Assembly (NCBI GenBank): GCA_948567375.1
Contig: OX419758.1
Coordinates: forward strand, 14,017,001 to 14,081,000
Direction of reading: 5' to 3'
Length of the DNA stretch: 64,000 nt
Source of the DNA: Lunularia cruciata
Lineage: Eukaryota; Streptophyta; Marchantiopsida; Lunulariales; Lunulariaceae
Each line of letters starts with the position of its first letter. Position 1 is the stretch's first letter. The notes under the pieces are model-generated. The model did not search any database, was not told where the DNA came from, and worked only from the letters and a program-made list of their open reading frames with translations. The position numbers were made by a program, and so were the translations under genes. This document shows, one piece after another, positions 49,538 through 60,757 of the stretch.

Positions 49538-49617
49538 ATTGTAGACTAAAGCCAAAGTTAAATCTTTACATGTTTGGGGTTCATGCATTACAACATCCCT
49601 TGGCTTTAGTCTACAAT
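49538..49617. other. Perfect 18-bp inverted repeat with 44-nt loop
   Basis: The left arm attgtagactaaagccaa (49538-49555) is exactly complementary to 49600-49617. It lies about 80 bp after the helicase remnant. It could be a small foldback/MITE-like element, part of the Helitron 3' end region, or a small-RNA precursor. Confidence 0.75.
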
Positions 49618-49749
49618 TGTGAATCTAAATGCTTGGCATTTTAGTTGAAACAATTTAACATATGAAACTCTAATAAACTGCATTGCATTAACATACATTG
49701 TGCAATCAAAGAGCACGCCAACTGTTAGTACTGCACAAGTTAGTTGAAA

Positions 49750-50240
49750 TGACAAATGGCAAATTGTTTAAGCTTGATGCTTCTATACTTCCCTTGCAAT
49801 TTGTCACATATGGATAGAGTGGTCCAAGAGTGCTTGACATTACCATATGGCACAAACAAGCTAGCATATGGACCTTTAGTAGTTGCAGAGTCCTCCTTCC
49901 TATGGTTTGGTTATTGGGTTGCCCAAACTTATTTTGGTTGATATTTCTACCTTATATAAAGCATGTCAAATTGGTAAGTAGGCTAGATAATATTTTAATG
50001 GCCAATGTAAACGTGCTAGCAAACTCCTTGAATGAGTTTATACCTGTGTATGGACTACTTCTAAACTTAGCCTTGGTGGTAAAGGATGCTTTGTGTCCTT
50101 TATTTATGACTATTCATGTTGCATCCGAGTCTACTTTCAAAAAAGCAAGACTTTTGTAGAAGTCCTTTTAGCAGTTTAGACTTCCAAAAGACTAGTGAAG
50201 AAGTAGTCTAGTTTTATTGTCCTTCAATTGAGATTTGATG
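49750..50240 (+). pseudogene. hAT transposase C-terminal (dimerisation domain) fragment
   Basis: The frame at 49830-50159 ends in VKDALCPLFMTIHVASESTF, then KKARLL, a stop, and a continuing leucine-rich piece. The VASESTF block preceded by a D-L-P-containing helix is the hallmark of the hAT dimerisation domain. Upstream parts are too decayed to define a DDE core. Terminal inverted repeats were not found. Confidence 0.6.
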
Positions 50241-51255
50241 GAATGTCACGCCATTTGTAGTGTCACGCCATTTGTAGTGTCACATCTAGATTACTCTGAC
50301 ATTGGAGTTGTAGTGATAGTAGTTAGAGTTATTTCAGTAGTTTCTTAGAGACTACTTTCCTATGGTCAGATTTTGTGTTTGGGGTACTGACTTCATGGTG
50401 GAGCCCATCGTCACTTTGCACCATTTGCATTGTCAAGTGTGCCGTCAGTGGAACCTTGAGGGTTCAGACCTAGCTCAAGTCCAGGAGGTATACTTTCAAA
50501 GTGTAGCTCCAAAGAGCTCACTTCTTTGATGTTGAGCCTTCAAGTTCCTGGCTATGGTGGACAGAGGCTAGCGAGCGTCACCTGGATTCTCTTAGCTAGA
50601 GTGGGTGTGACTTGACTGTAATCAATGCTCAATTGTTAGCAGTTTATAGAGTGACAGATCCAAGTACGGATCTGAGTTGAGTTGAGTTGAGAGTGGTAAC
50701 CAATCTGATTACATCAAAGAAGTGAAATCAAAGAGAAATTGGGTGCAAGAACTTTGAGTGTTGGTGGTATCTCCAAGCTCAATGGATCATTGGTAGCTTG
50801 ATTGAAGTTCAATTTTTCCTTGGTGTGCAGAAGCTTGTTGCTTATGGAGATTTGGTAGTAAGGCAAACGGTGTGCAAAAGTGTTGGCCAATTTTTGAGCA
50901 CATAAGGAGAAAATTTTGAGTAGTGGTTGTGATTTTGAGCTCATGAGGTGAAGGCAAGACCAATTTATTGCGAGTTGTGCTCAGAAAGTCAAATTGAAGA
51001 TTTGGAGGAGTTTTGCTAGTTTGGAAGACTTTCTTAAGTTTAGAAGATTTTCATAAGTTTGGAGGAGTTTCACCAAATTTTGGAGGAGGTTTGAATTGGC
51101 AAGAAGAAAGGCCTCATTTGGGCATTAAGAGGCTTTGAGGCATAGGGCTATGGGCTATGAGAGGCTACAAAAGCCTAGAAGGGCCAACGTGAGGCTAGCT
51201 AGTTTAGAGTAGATCTTGGTCATTGGTTGGCAAAATCTGCCCATCCTACTAGATT
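50241..51255. other. No gene recognised; possible LTR/leader of the following gag-like element
   Basis: Contains a perfect 17-bp tandem duplication tgtcacgccatttgtag (50244-50260, 50261-50277), which could be an LTR-like beginning. No coding similarity was seen. Confidence 0.35.
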
Positions 51256-51326
51256 GTGTGCAACAGGGTTTGACCCCAAGATCTCTTGTTCCTAGACTAG
51301 TGCCCTAGCCAACTGGTCCACCCTCA
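51256..51326 (-). mobile_element. tRNA-derived SINE-like sequence
   Basis: On the minus strand the sequence resembles a decayed tRNA. An acceptor-like gagggtgg is followed by the D-arm/A-box region gaccagttggctagggc, an anticodon-arm region, and the T-arm/B-box ggtcaaaccc (51267-51276). Spacing of A and B boxes is tRNA-like, but pairing is imperfect and there is no clean CCA-side stem, so a tRNA-headed SINE or tRNA pseudogene is more likely than a working tRNA gene. Confidence 0.5.
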
Positions 51327-51837
51327 CTTGTTATCTTAGTGACTGTGCTATTGTTATTATAAACTTGTAGCTTTGGCTAGGATAGGCAGTTTGATCCCAT
51401 TCTTGGTGATCCTAGTAGCTTAGGACTTAGATACAAACTTCTCTTATGTCAAATGCCAAATGGTGGTAGAGTCAATCTCGTGTTGTTTTATGAGATGGAG
51501 GGTTTTCATTTAGATTTCTTGTGATTAGACCCCCTCCATTCTCTACTTCATGTTTGTGCACCACATTGGTGTGAGGTGCCTTGACTTTTGAGCGTTGGTG
51601 CTCTGGTGTGCTCTTGGTAGTGAGGTTGGAGTGATGATCAATCAGACTACCTTTATTTCTCTTTGGTGAGGCAAGAAGTGATGACTTGTAGACCGTGAGA
51701 GTGCATGTTGTGATGGCAGGTTATAGATTGCCCTTTCCCCTAGTGTAGTTATCTCAGTTAGAGTTACATTAGTGGGTGGTGCTTAGTTGGTCTTAGCACT
51801 TGGTGGGGTACTTGCGATTGTGACTTGAGGTTGTAGT

Positions 51838-52605
51838 TTGTGGTTCCGGTTTGTTGTTGTAGTTTGCGGTTGTAGTTACTTTGTCATGACGGAGTTCTTT
51901 GGAGATAGTCCTGCAATACATAGTGGGTTTACTCAAAGTGGTACTGAGTATCAGCCTGTATCTCAGGTCCTAGTGAGGGAGGAGATTAACTCTCAGTGGG
52001 AGTTTGACACGGGAGCTGATTCAGGTGAGAGTGCACTTGGTGTGTCCGCACCGTTGTTGTGGGACATGGACAAGATTAATAGGGCCTCCAAAGGCTCTAA
52101 GTGTTACTCTAGTATGATGGGTACCATTGAGTTAGATGACTTCATCCAAGAGTTTGATAGTTGGTGTGATCTGCAGTAGATGCGGAACCCAACTTTGTTT
52201 ATACCCTTCATGGCATGGAAGGGGTTGTTTCAGCATGTAGAGGGTCCCCCAATGGATGACTACCATGAGTTCAAGAGAGCTCATTTTGAGGAGATCAAGT
52301 TATGGAGACAATATTGGTCTCCAAACTATATCTCTATCACTTTAGGTTCGGTGGCCAGGAGTAGATTGTCTGCACCTACGAGTTCTAGCTTGAGTAGTGT
52401 TGGCGGAGCTAGTGGAGGTGCACTAGCTGGAGATAATGCTACTACAAGTGGAGGTACCGCTACAGGAGGTGGTGTGGTACCAGGGTTTAACCCCATGGTG
52501 GAGTTCTTCCTATGTTTGAGGCAAAACTACTTGGGAGTGCGGACTGACACATGTGGAAGTATCGGGGCTCAGACGAAGGAATCGAGGATCATATGGGCAA
52601 TGTAG
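51838..52605 (+). pseudogene. Gag-like ORF split by a single in-frame TAG
   Basis: A 113-codon frame (51838-52179) ends at TAG, and the same frame continues for 141 codons (52180-52605). The part across the stop (GTIELDDFIQEFDSWCDLQ, TAG, then FIPFMAWKGLFQHVEG and PPMDDYHEFKRAHFEE) resembles the capsid region of plant LTR-retrotransposon gag. A Ser/Gly/Ala-rich linker follows. No zinc knuckle or pol is seen downstream. The true start may be ATG 51886 (MTEFFGDSP). Confidence 0.45.
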
Positions 52606-53431
52606 GTCCTTGGGTGCAAGAAGACAACAGACACCGAGTCAAGCAAAGAACAAAAGGAAATGTCACCCCTCAATGGTGGTGTATATAATAAGGGGAGCTA
52701 GAGAGTGAAGACTGTCTGGCGAGACCACAGTGATTATACTTAATGTATCATAAATGAATGAAAATTATAATTTATGTGAAAATTGATCTAAAATAAGCTG
52801 AATAAGTGAATATTCTGCATACGATAGTAAATTCTAATGTAATCTAGGGAAGTTTAGTGGTCAGAAATTTACATACATAACTCTAAAATAAGAAAAACAG
52901 GAAATAAATAAATAAATATATATCAAAGGTGGATCTCTAGTACGGATACTATAGGGGCCTAGCTCACTTTGACCTCTTTTGTCTCTCCCTTGTTTGGGGC
53001 TTGATGGGTCTTCTATCCTTTAAGTGGTCACCTTTTCTCTTATCCCTGTATTCACACGAGGAAATCTATAGATTTCAATATTTTGGTTATTTCTACTCTC
53101 CCATAGCTCATGCATAGTGGATCGTGTTTGTTGCTTTTTATATAAAATGTTTACCAGAACTTTTGATATTATAATCTGATATTGTCAGACCATATGACAG
53201 AACACAAATAGAAATTCAATATAAAATATATAAATAATAGAAATCTTGGATAATAGGATAGTCCATGAAACAATATTGGGAACTGAATCTGCAAATTTTA
53301 TCATTCCAGGCTTTTTTGCTTTTGAAGGCGTCCTACACAGTACTCCACGGAATGTACTCGATTGACAAGAAGTTTAGAAGAAGAAAGTAGTCCGCACACC
53401 CATAAAAGAAACCCGATGACGGGAAAGGACA
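52606..53431. other. No gene recognised; contains dispersed repeat copy D
   Basis: Short intergenic stretch. A TATA-like gtatataataagggg lies at 52,681-52,695. The dispersed repeat is at 52,930-53,080. Confidence 0.4.
52930..53080. repeat. Dispersed short repeat, copy D
   Basis: Shares ggggcctagc, ctcttttgtctctcccttg and gcttgatgggtcttc with copy A at 10,651-10,790. Confidence 0.6.
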
Positions 53432-53464
53432 TTCCATATGGGATAGCAGAATTCCCATATGGAA
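53432..53464. other. Perfect 12-bp inverted repeat upstream of UTP4
   Basis: ttccatatggga (53432-53443) and tcccatatggaa (53453-53464), 9-nt spacer. Each arm contains the palindrome ccatatgg. Confidence 0.7.
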
Positions 53465-53572
53465 GACAGACAAGTGACAGCATATCTAGGGTTGCAAGCA
53501 GAAAGACCGGTAACTTAAAGGGTACCCTAACAGTTGGCGCAAACTAAGCCTTTAGGGCCTCCTTGTTCTGGA

Positions 53573-53590
53573 TTTAGGGTTTTAGGGTTA
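53573..53590. promoter_or_regulatory. Double telobox upstream of UTP4
   Basis: tttagggttttagggtta contains two adjacent teloboxes (AAACCCTA type on the minus strand) 365-380 bp before the start codon. Teloboxes are enriched in promoters of plant ribosomal-protein and ribosome-biogenesis genes, which fits the UTP4 product. Confidence 0.65.
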
Positions 53591-53954
53591 CAGGGCCAGC
53601 CATTGGAATGGTCAATCCCAATTGAACCTCTCTCCAATGCTGTGTCACCTTACCCTTTGCATCCCTGAGAGAGAGGCAGCAGCTGCTGGAGAGAAGCGGC
53701 AGCAGAGGATTCACTGACAGGTTTGGGATTTTGGGAAAGGAGCAGAAGAGGAAGGAGAGATGTTGGAGCTTTATCGATGCGGGAAGATAGAGAGAGGAGC
53801 GGGAACAGCAGCAGGAGCTGGAAGCTGAGGGGTTTTATTACAGGTGTGGGAGGGTTTGCAGGGGTGGAAATTGCGAGACGGTTGGTGAGAGAAGGGAAAG
53901 AAAGGAGTTCGCGAGGAAGAAGAATTTTGGACCCAAGTTGGGTGGAAAGTAGCG

Positions 53955-56900
53955 ATGCTGGAGGTGCATCGATGGCGGCAGATAGATTGGGCTCCTTCAG
54001 CTGTTGTGGCACTGGCAACTAGCGTCGATGGGACTGTAGTGGCCGCTGCCAGGGAGAATGGGTCCATTGAGCTGTGGAATGTTGCTCCAGGATCGGTGGG
54101 CTGGCATTGTCACCTGGTGAGTTGGGTCTCTGTTCAGAATTGCGCTTGAATTCATCCAGTTGATGCCCGCTGGTGGATTATATTAAATATTTGTTACCGA
54201 TGAATTGCTGCTTATTCTGTATTGAACTCTGGTGATGGTCGGTATGCTTCCAGCTTCCAAACCGCAAGAATTTAACATACTGAAAATTGTGAGTAGCTGT
54301 GAAAGATGGTGGGGTTTAAAGATCCATGTTTTGCAAAACCCTGAGCTGGGGTTTGGAAGTTGACATTTTGTATCGACTTGGGACATATGTTCAGACTATA
54401 CCAGGTAAAGAAGAGGCTGCAATTTCGTCTCTCGTGTGGTGTAAGTCTGGTGATCAATCCAATCCACTAGGACGATTGTTTTCTGCAGGACTCGATGGGT
54501 TCATTACTGAATGGGATCTGCAAACACTTCAACCCAAGGTGAGTTTGTCTCTCAAGTGCTGCTTTTAGCAATATGTTCAACTTCGTGGCGACTAAACGGG
54601 GTCTCTAGGTGCCGACATTTTCAGGGTTTTATTCGAAGGTGTTGGATCTCTAAGCTGTGCATCTGCCGTCTAGTTCAAAGAAAAAGGGTATTTTATTGGT
54701 GTCTTTCATTCGTGTAAGGCTTTCGCCTTTGAATTCTGTGGTCGGATGAATTTCCCAGTTTGCTCAAGATTCTAATCCAAATGCGGGGACTCTATTGCAG
54801 GAAATCGTGGAGTCATATGGAGGGTCAGTGTGGCAGTTAGCAGCAGAGCCTTTAGAAGTTTTGAAGATTGCAGCAGGTGTCAGTAACGGGGCCGCGCGTA
54901 AAAGATTAAGTGATGGAAGTGACAGTGATGAAAGCAGTTCAAGTGGCAGTGATAACGATGATGACGAAGAGGAATCAACAGCATTGTCGGTTGTAGCGGA
55001 GCAGAGAATCGCCGTGGGATGTGATGATGGGTGTGTGAGGATTTTTACGGTTAATGACAACCAAGCTGGGATGCTCTATCGAAGAGCGTTCCCTCGTGTC
55101 AAAGGTGCGTCATTTTCCGGCCTAGGTCTTCATCTTCGGTCTTGAAATTTTCTTGTATAAACATTGTGGTGTACACGAAGTTTACTGGCGATCATGTTGC
55201 CGGATTTATTTAGATTCCATTTTTGAATGGGTAGTAAGTACATGTACACTTGAGGTCCCCTGTTCATCTCGCTTCGTCTAGTCAGGCCATGTTTCACATA
55301 TATGCATATCATTGACATTGATATTGCATATTTAATGAGTTCTGGATCCCCCGTTCCTCGAACGGCTTCTGTCCTCTTATATCCAATATATGCATATCAT
55401 TGACAGGCCGCATTCTGAGCGTGGCGTGGAGCACCGATGGCTCAAGGATCTATGCTGGTGGATCTGACGGGTACGTGCAGGGGTCGTTGTACTACGTGGT
55501 CGGATCGTTTCAATCCCTGTGGCGTTTGGCTCTGGATTTTCATGTAGCTTCTAGCGTTCACAATTTATACATCGCTCATAAATTTGTTTCATATCAAATG
55601 GACACAAATAGATGGAGAATTTAGCTTCTTCTATTGTCGATGTCTACGGCTGTTCAATGTCCTGAAATACCGGAAATTACTGTGCTGCAGCTGTATACGC
55701 TGCTGGGAGCCCATAAATGCTCGGGAACTTTTCAGGATCACTGCCGGGATCGGAGGACGAGGTGGTGCCCCGGAGTTGTGCGTGTGGTCTTTGTTGGCTT
55801 TGAGGTATATACCATCTTCCTCGACACTTGTTGTCGAAAGACAAGGTTTCTGGTGTAGTGATCTGTCTGCATCGCTCCATGGATTTATCATACAGTTGAA
55901 GGCACGCTCTGCTGGTCCAACTTGTAGTAGACGATTGCCACGGTTCTTCTATCGTCCTCAGTGGGATGTGTATGTATGGTCCGGCGCTTGTGGCCATGAA
56001 ATTCAACTATAATTATCGTTTTCCTCCAGGAATGGGACCATAGTCAGCGGCGACAGCACAGGTACCACACAATTCTGGGAAGGTCAGCATGGAACGCTAC
56101 TTCAGGGACATTCCAGACACAATGCCGATGTTCTGTCACTGGCCGCTGCTCCGTCTCATACTGTTGTATTTGCCGCCGGAGCCGATGGTCAGGTAATGTT
56201 CACGTCCCTGACACGATGGATTAAGTATAGGTCGCGAGTATCGGTTCGTACTACGTCTGCTACTTCTTCCCTTGATTCTAATCATGTTTCTTACGGTGTT
56301 TGTCCTGACCAGGTCACTTTATATCAACTTGTCGACGAAAGCAAAGCCACTTCAGAAGGATCTCATCCACCTGCTGAGGAAATGGCTGTGGGGTCTTCAA
56401 CGGAAAGATGGATTTACGTTGGAAATAAGCGCAGCCATACTCATGATGTGAAGGCCCTGGCTCTCGCCTACCCTGTGGTAGAGGAGGATGGTAAGTGGAT
56501 TTTCGGAACTCAAGCATGCGGGCCAGTTGGCTTAACCATGATACGTTTTATTACATTTTCAATTGGTCATGCATGTACTGAAGGATTTTTGGAGTGAAGG
56601 TTTTTAAGTCACATGTTGTCTTGGACTTGCAGGCCAGGCTGACAGGCCAATGAAAAAGAGGCGTAGAAGAAAGCGGTTTGTGAAGAACGACTACAAGAAG
56701 TGGGCCCAACCAGGCATACCGATGCTTATTTCCGGTGGCAATGATTGCAAGTTGTTCACATACCCCGCCGACGCTTTCCTCGCTTTCCATCCCCATGACA
56801 TCTGTCATGCTCCTCAGCGTCCCCAAGTTCAGTTTGCGAGAGAGCTGAGTACTTCTGGATTAAGTGTGCTGATGGCCCAACATTCAACTTGGATAGACGT

Positions 56901-58982
56901 GTGGAAGATGAACACAAATAAGAATGCGGTTGCCGATATGGAACTAGGCTACGAATTTGGAAAGCAGGTCTTGGGTAAAAGAAAATTTAGGGATGAGGCG
57001 AATTACATTGTTGGGAATCACGTCAAGGTGAACGGTAGTTCTGAGAAGAAAACTCCTGTTACCCCAGTTAGCAATGGGAAGGTAAATCCATCCAAACAGG
57101 TGGCGTCAACCAAAGGTGTGGCTCCTGCATTACTTGCAAGGATAAAGTGCAAGACAGCCGAACACATAACTTGCAGTGCCATTTCTGGTAATGGGAAGTA
57201 TGTAGCATTCTCAGACCAGCTGAAGCCCAGGCTCTTTCAACTCGAGCAGCAGGAGGTAGGAAATACATCTATGAAAGCGAGGGGCATCATTAAGAAGAAG
57301 CTTCCGATGAGTCTTCCAGCTGCCCAGTGTATGCTGTTTACCCCTGACTCAACTCGTCTGTTGCTCGGTTCCACACAGGAGATTTTGGTGAGTATCATGT
57401 CTGTCTGTCCTGTTTCTGGCTATTTCTAGGGTCATGGTTGTACACAGTCTTGTCAACATTTCTAACCGCAATGAGGGATTTGCATTTTATACCTGGTTCT
57501 CGTTCTTACGTCTTGTCCGGTCTTACGTGGGTATAGAACCATGTTCGAACAAACGGGTTCGTCCATATTCATACCCTCAATATATATGTATTTACTTGCA
57601 ATCCTCCTTACTTATTGGAGTGCACTGCAATGTTCCAGGTCCTAAACGTAGAGAAAGGTGAGATTATGCACTCCTTTAAAGTGGCCGTTCCAGCAGAAGC
57701 TGGAGGACTGAAATGTTCCTTGTCACCCATCAATTTCATGTGCACGAGCGCCGACAGCCAATGGCTTGCAGCTACGACAAGTTCTGGTTACATTCACATC
57801 TTCAGTTTAGAAGCGTTGAGGTAAGATGCATATCTTTTTTTGTGTCTGTTACTTCTCATCATAGTTTCTGCTGTTCTCCTGGAGAGGCTGGGGTGGACCA
57901 ATCCGCTGTAGAAACTTCGGGTCTATCACTCGAGATAGATGGACTATCTATTGCAGATTGACCAGTCACTACTTAAAACCTGCAGCGATACTGGTTTCTG
58001 GCTCTCTAAAACACTGTGAAATACATTTGCAGGCATCACTGGTCAGTTCCAGTAATGGATGGAACTGTGGCAACGTCAGCCATATTCAGACCGAGCAGTA
58101 GCAATTTGCTTATCATCAGCACAGCCGGAAACCAATTGCACGTCTTGGATGTCGAGGCGAAGGAGCTGACCAACTGGTCAAAGGAGAATGGAGAAGCAAT
58201 ATCCGGTCGCTTGTTGGAATTTCCTGGAGGTCTTACTGGACTATCAGTTCCACCTACTCCCGTTTCTACGACCGTCATTGCCTACAGTTCCAGGTAGATA
58301 TCTGGGTCGGCACTCTGTTTGCGCTGTACATGAGTTCGTCCAGTCTAGAGGAATAGTTCCTTAACACGATATAACCCGGGCAAGAAAGTTCGTCTGTGAA
58401 GCAATCGCAATGGAACATGACTTGCTCTCAAGGGATGAAAGTGACCTCTCCCGAGACCAACTTCTCTGGCCAAAGATGTACTGTAGATCAAAACTTTCAC
58501 AGCTACAGGTACTTGAGCACTTCACAGCGGGTCCTGTCACTGCTCAAGTACATGTAGCTATGAACTAATAGCATCTCTCTTTGTGCCCAAGTTTCCGGTT
58601 CAACCTTCCTGGTCATCGTGGAAATGTCTGACAGATTTCTGTTGTTTTTCACAGGGCAATGGTCCAGATTGATTTTAGCAAGCCAGTGAAGCCTTACGAG
58701 ACACATGATACCAAAGGAGAGACCTCAGAACTTTCTGAGGATAATAAGAAGAGTCCTGTCACCAAGAAGAGTCATGTTCATGCCAACGGGAACGGAGTTA
58801 ATCCCAAGCAGAACGGCAGCTCTAATGTTAATAATGACAATTTTGCATACGTTCCTTTCAGGGATCCGGTTCTTTTTTTGGGGCATACTGCCCAAAGTTC
58901 AGTTCTTGTAGTAGAGAAGCCGTGGTTAGAAGTGCTCAGGCAAATTCCAGCTCCTGTATACAGGCATCTGTACGGAACTTAA
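53955..58982 (+). CDS. UTP4: UTP4/Cirhin-like WD40 protein of the SSU processome (11 exons, 884 aa)
   Basis: WD40 scaffold of the t-UTP/UtpA subcomplex, acting in the nucleolus in early 18S pre-rRNA transcription and processing. Exons: 53955-54116, 54395-54538, 54801-55104, 55407-55470, 55691-55804, 56030-56192, 56313-56490, 56633-57387, 57639-57820, 58033-58293, 58655-58982; all GT..AG, phases join to 2655 nt. Start [20 protein letters not shown] then NGSIELWN matches plant UTP4. WD-type repeats include [33 protein letters not shown], then CIRCW and RITAGIGG. An acidic insert [20 protein letters not shown] lies in exon 3 (about residues 140-160). A basic NLS-like [18 protein letters not shown] opens exon 8 (about 383-400). 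The C-terminus has [12 protein letters not shown], then [21 protein letters not shown]. It appears intact. Confidence 0.94.
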
Positions 58983-60580
58983 AGCTCATTACCTTCTTTC
59001 CCAGAGTTCAATCAGTGTATGATACACATTCTTTGGTCCTCACGCGAGTCACTCTTATTTGGCCCGAAACTTGTTCCATGCTTCTGAGATAGGTCAAACT
59101 CTTCTACTTTCACATCGAGTTGACGGTCCGATTTCAGAACTTTTGTTTGTGGAGAACTTTGGGTGGCGATTGTCTTCTTCGTCCTCCGTTTAACGTACGG
59201 GCAGTCGTCCTCCAACTCGTGTCGAATCTCTGCTCTGGGGTTACTGGTACTCGAGGTCTTGGTCATCTCTCAGTGATGTTGTAAAGCTGGTCCCCGTTGG
59301 ATGAACGAATTTTGGATCTAGATATGCAGTTTCTCCCAATCACATCGGAAGGCCTCTCTAGCCATCTATAGACTCCACTGGAAGGGACAGGTAAGGGCTT
59401 GGGTCGCTTCACCCGACTAGCTGGTGTTCATGGCGTGGCCCAAAGATTGTTAAGTGCGTCTGAACAAAGTTGCGTGGTCGCCTCTATCCTTGCACCACCG
59501 TAAAATTCGTTTGTTCAGTGTGGGTAATCGACAGAGAGTATATACCAACTTTCTTTTCATGTCGGGCAAAGAGTCTTCAAGCAGCAGGATCTGACTACAT
59601 ACGGAAAGGCCTCCGGCAAGTGAAGGTAATCAGACCGTTAACGTTAAGCCGCCGCTAGATGATTTAGAAACTTCCATAGTCATAGATGACAACTTCTTCA
59701 TGAGGTAGCATTTCTCTGCAAGGATCGGGAAATCTCCCATGTACAGTACCATTGAATTTACAACGTAGTCACATTGACCAGTCATCATCTACGGTCAACT
59801 CGTTGCGTCATCATGACACGCTTGGGTAGTCTGAAAGAGTCTGGAGATAACAGTCCGTCGGCAGTAATGGCTCGATAAGGACGAAAGCTGTCTTCATCGA
59901 ACACCCGAACATTTGCTAAAGTGATTTGCTTTGTTTCAGTCTCGTGCCTACACTCCGCTGACAAAGGAAAAACTCAGATTCTCAATATGACTTGTGCGTG
60001 GGTCTTAGGTTTCCTTCTTCGTCTGGCTGATCCCTTTCTGATTAGCAGCGATTTCTTGCGAATATGGTTCGAGATCTCTTCGGGAATCGTTTTCCGGAAG
60101 GGCATGATGGTGGGACTGTGAACTACATATGAAGAAGAAGCGGAGATTCCGACGTATCACGTAACGGATATGAATATATCGGTTCAGGTTAAATTATTCA
60201 AGTCTGGCTAAATGCCGTCAGATGTCGGTTCACTGGAACCGGCAACTAACTGAAGTCTACACTCTTTGACTGTTATTGCTTCGGAGTAATTGAGAACGAT
60301 AACAATGGAAGAAAATTATGAACAAATATATTTCTTCGAATCTAGTTCATATCTCTTAGTTCACTTGTTTCTTTTTCTCATTTCATATCAAAGTATGGAT
60401 AGTATTGAAAAGGCCTGATACTCTTGAAAAGATGAATGTCCGCTTGAATCTGTAGTTGATCTATGACGGACGGGTTTTGAGCTCCGTTGGTTGAGGGAGG
60501 ACAATCTGTGAAGGATGAGGACCACTTCTCGGGAATACTCGGCGCATAGTGACTGTACTCAAAATCTGCCGGAACAAAAT
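58983..60580. other. UTP4 3' UTR and intergenic DNA
   Basis: The first few hundred bases should hold the UTP4 3' UTR. A minus-strand 84-codon lysine-rich frame (59012-59266) has no recognisable family and is probably chance. No RNA gene was recognised. Confidence 0.45.
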
Positions 60581-60757
60581 TTTGTCCCGGCAGGTTCTGT
60601 ATATAGTGCCGGCGACTCTAGACTTCCAGTCGAAATTGACAATATGGACCTACAAGAATATACGGGTATTTGTCCCGGCAGGTTGTGTGTATAGATCAGG
60701 CGAGTACAGACTTCCAGTCGAAATTGACAAGATGGACTTAGAAGAATATACGGGTAT
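60581..60757. repeat. 88-bp tandem duplication
   Basis: Two copies (60581-60668, 60669-60757) beginning tttgtcccggcaggtt and ending gaatatacgggta, about 87% identical by eye, sharing cttccagtcgaaattgacaa. Confidence 0.8.

Noticed and set aside
51256-51326. Functional tRNA gene
   Set aside because: A- and B-box-like regions exist, but acceptor and anticodon stems do not pair well; called SINE-like instead.
53650-54067. Minus-strand ORFs of about 100-120 codons at the UTP4 5' end
   Set aside because: Antisense to the GA-rich UTP4 5' UTR and first exon; low-complexity Ser/Leu/Pro translation.
59012-59266. 84-codon lysine-rich minus-strand ORF behind UTP4
   Set aside because: No recognisable family, no neighbouring exons; most likely UTP4 3' UTR read backwards.
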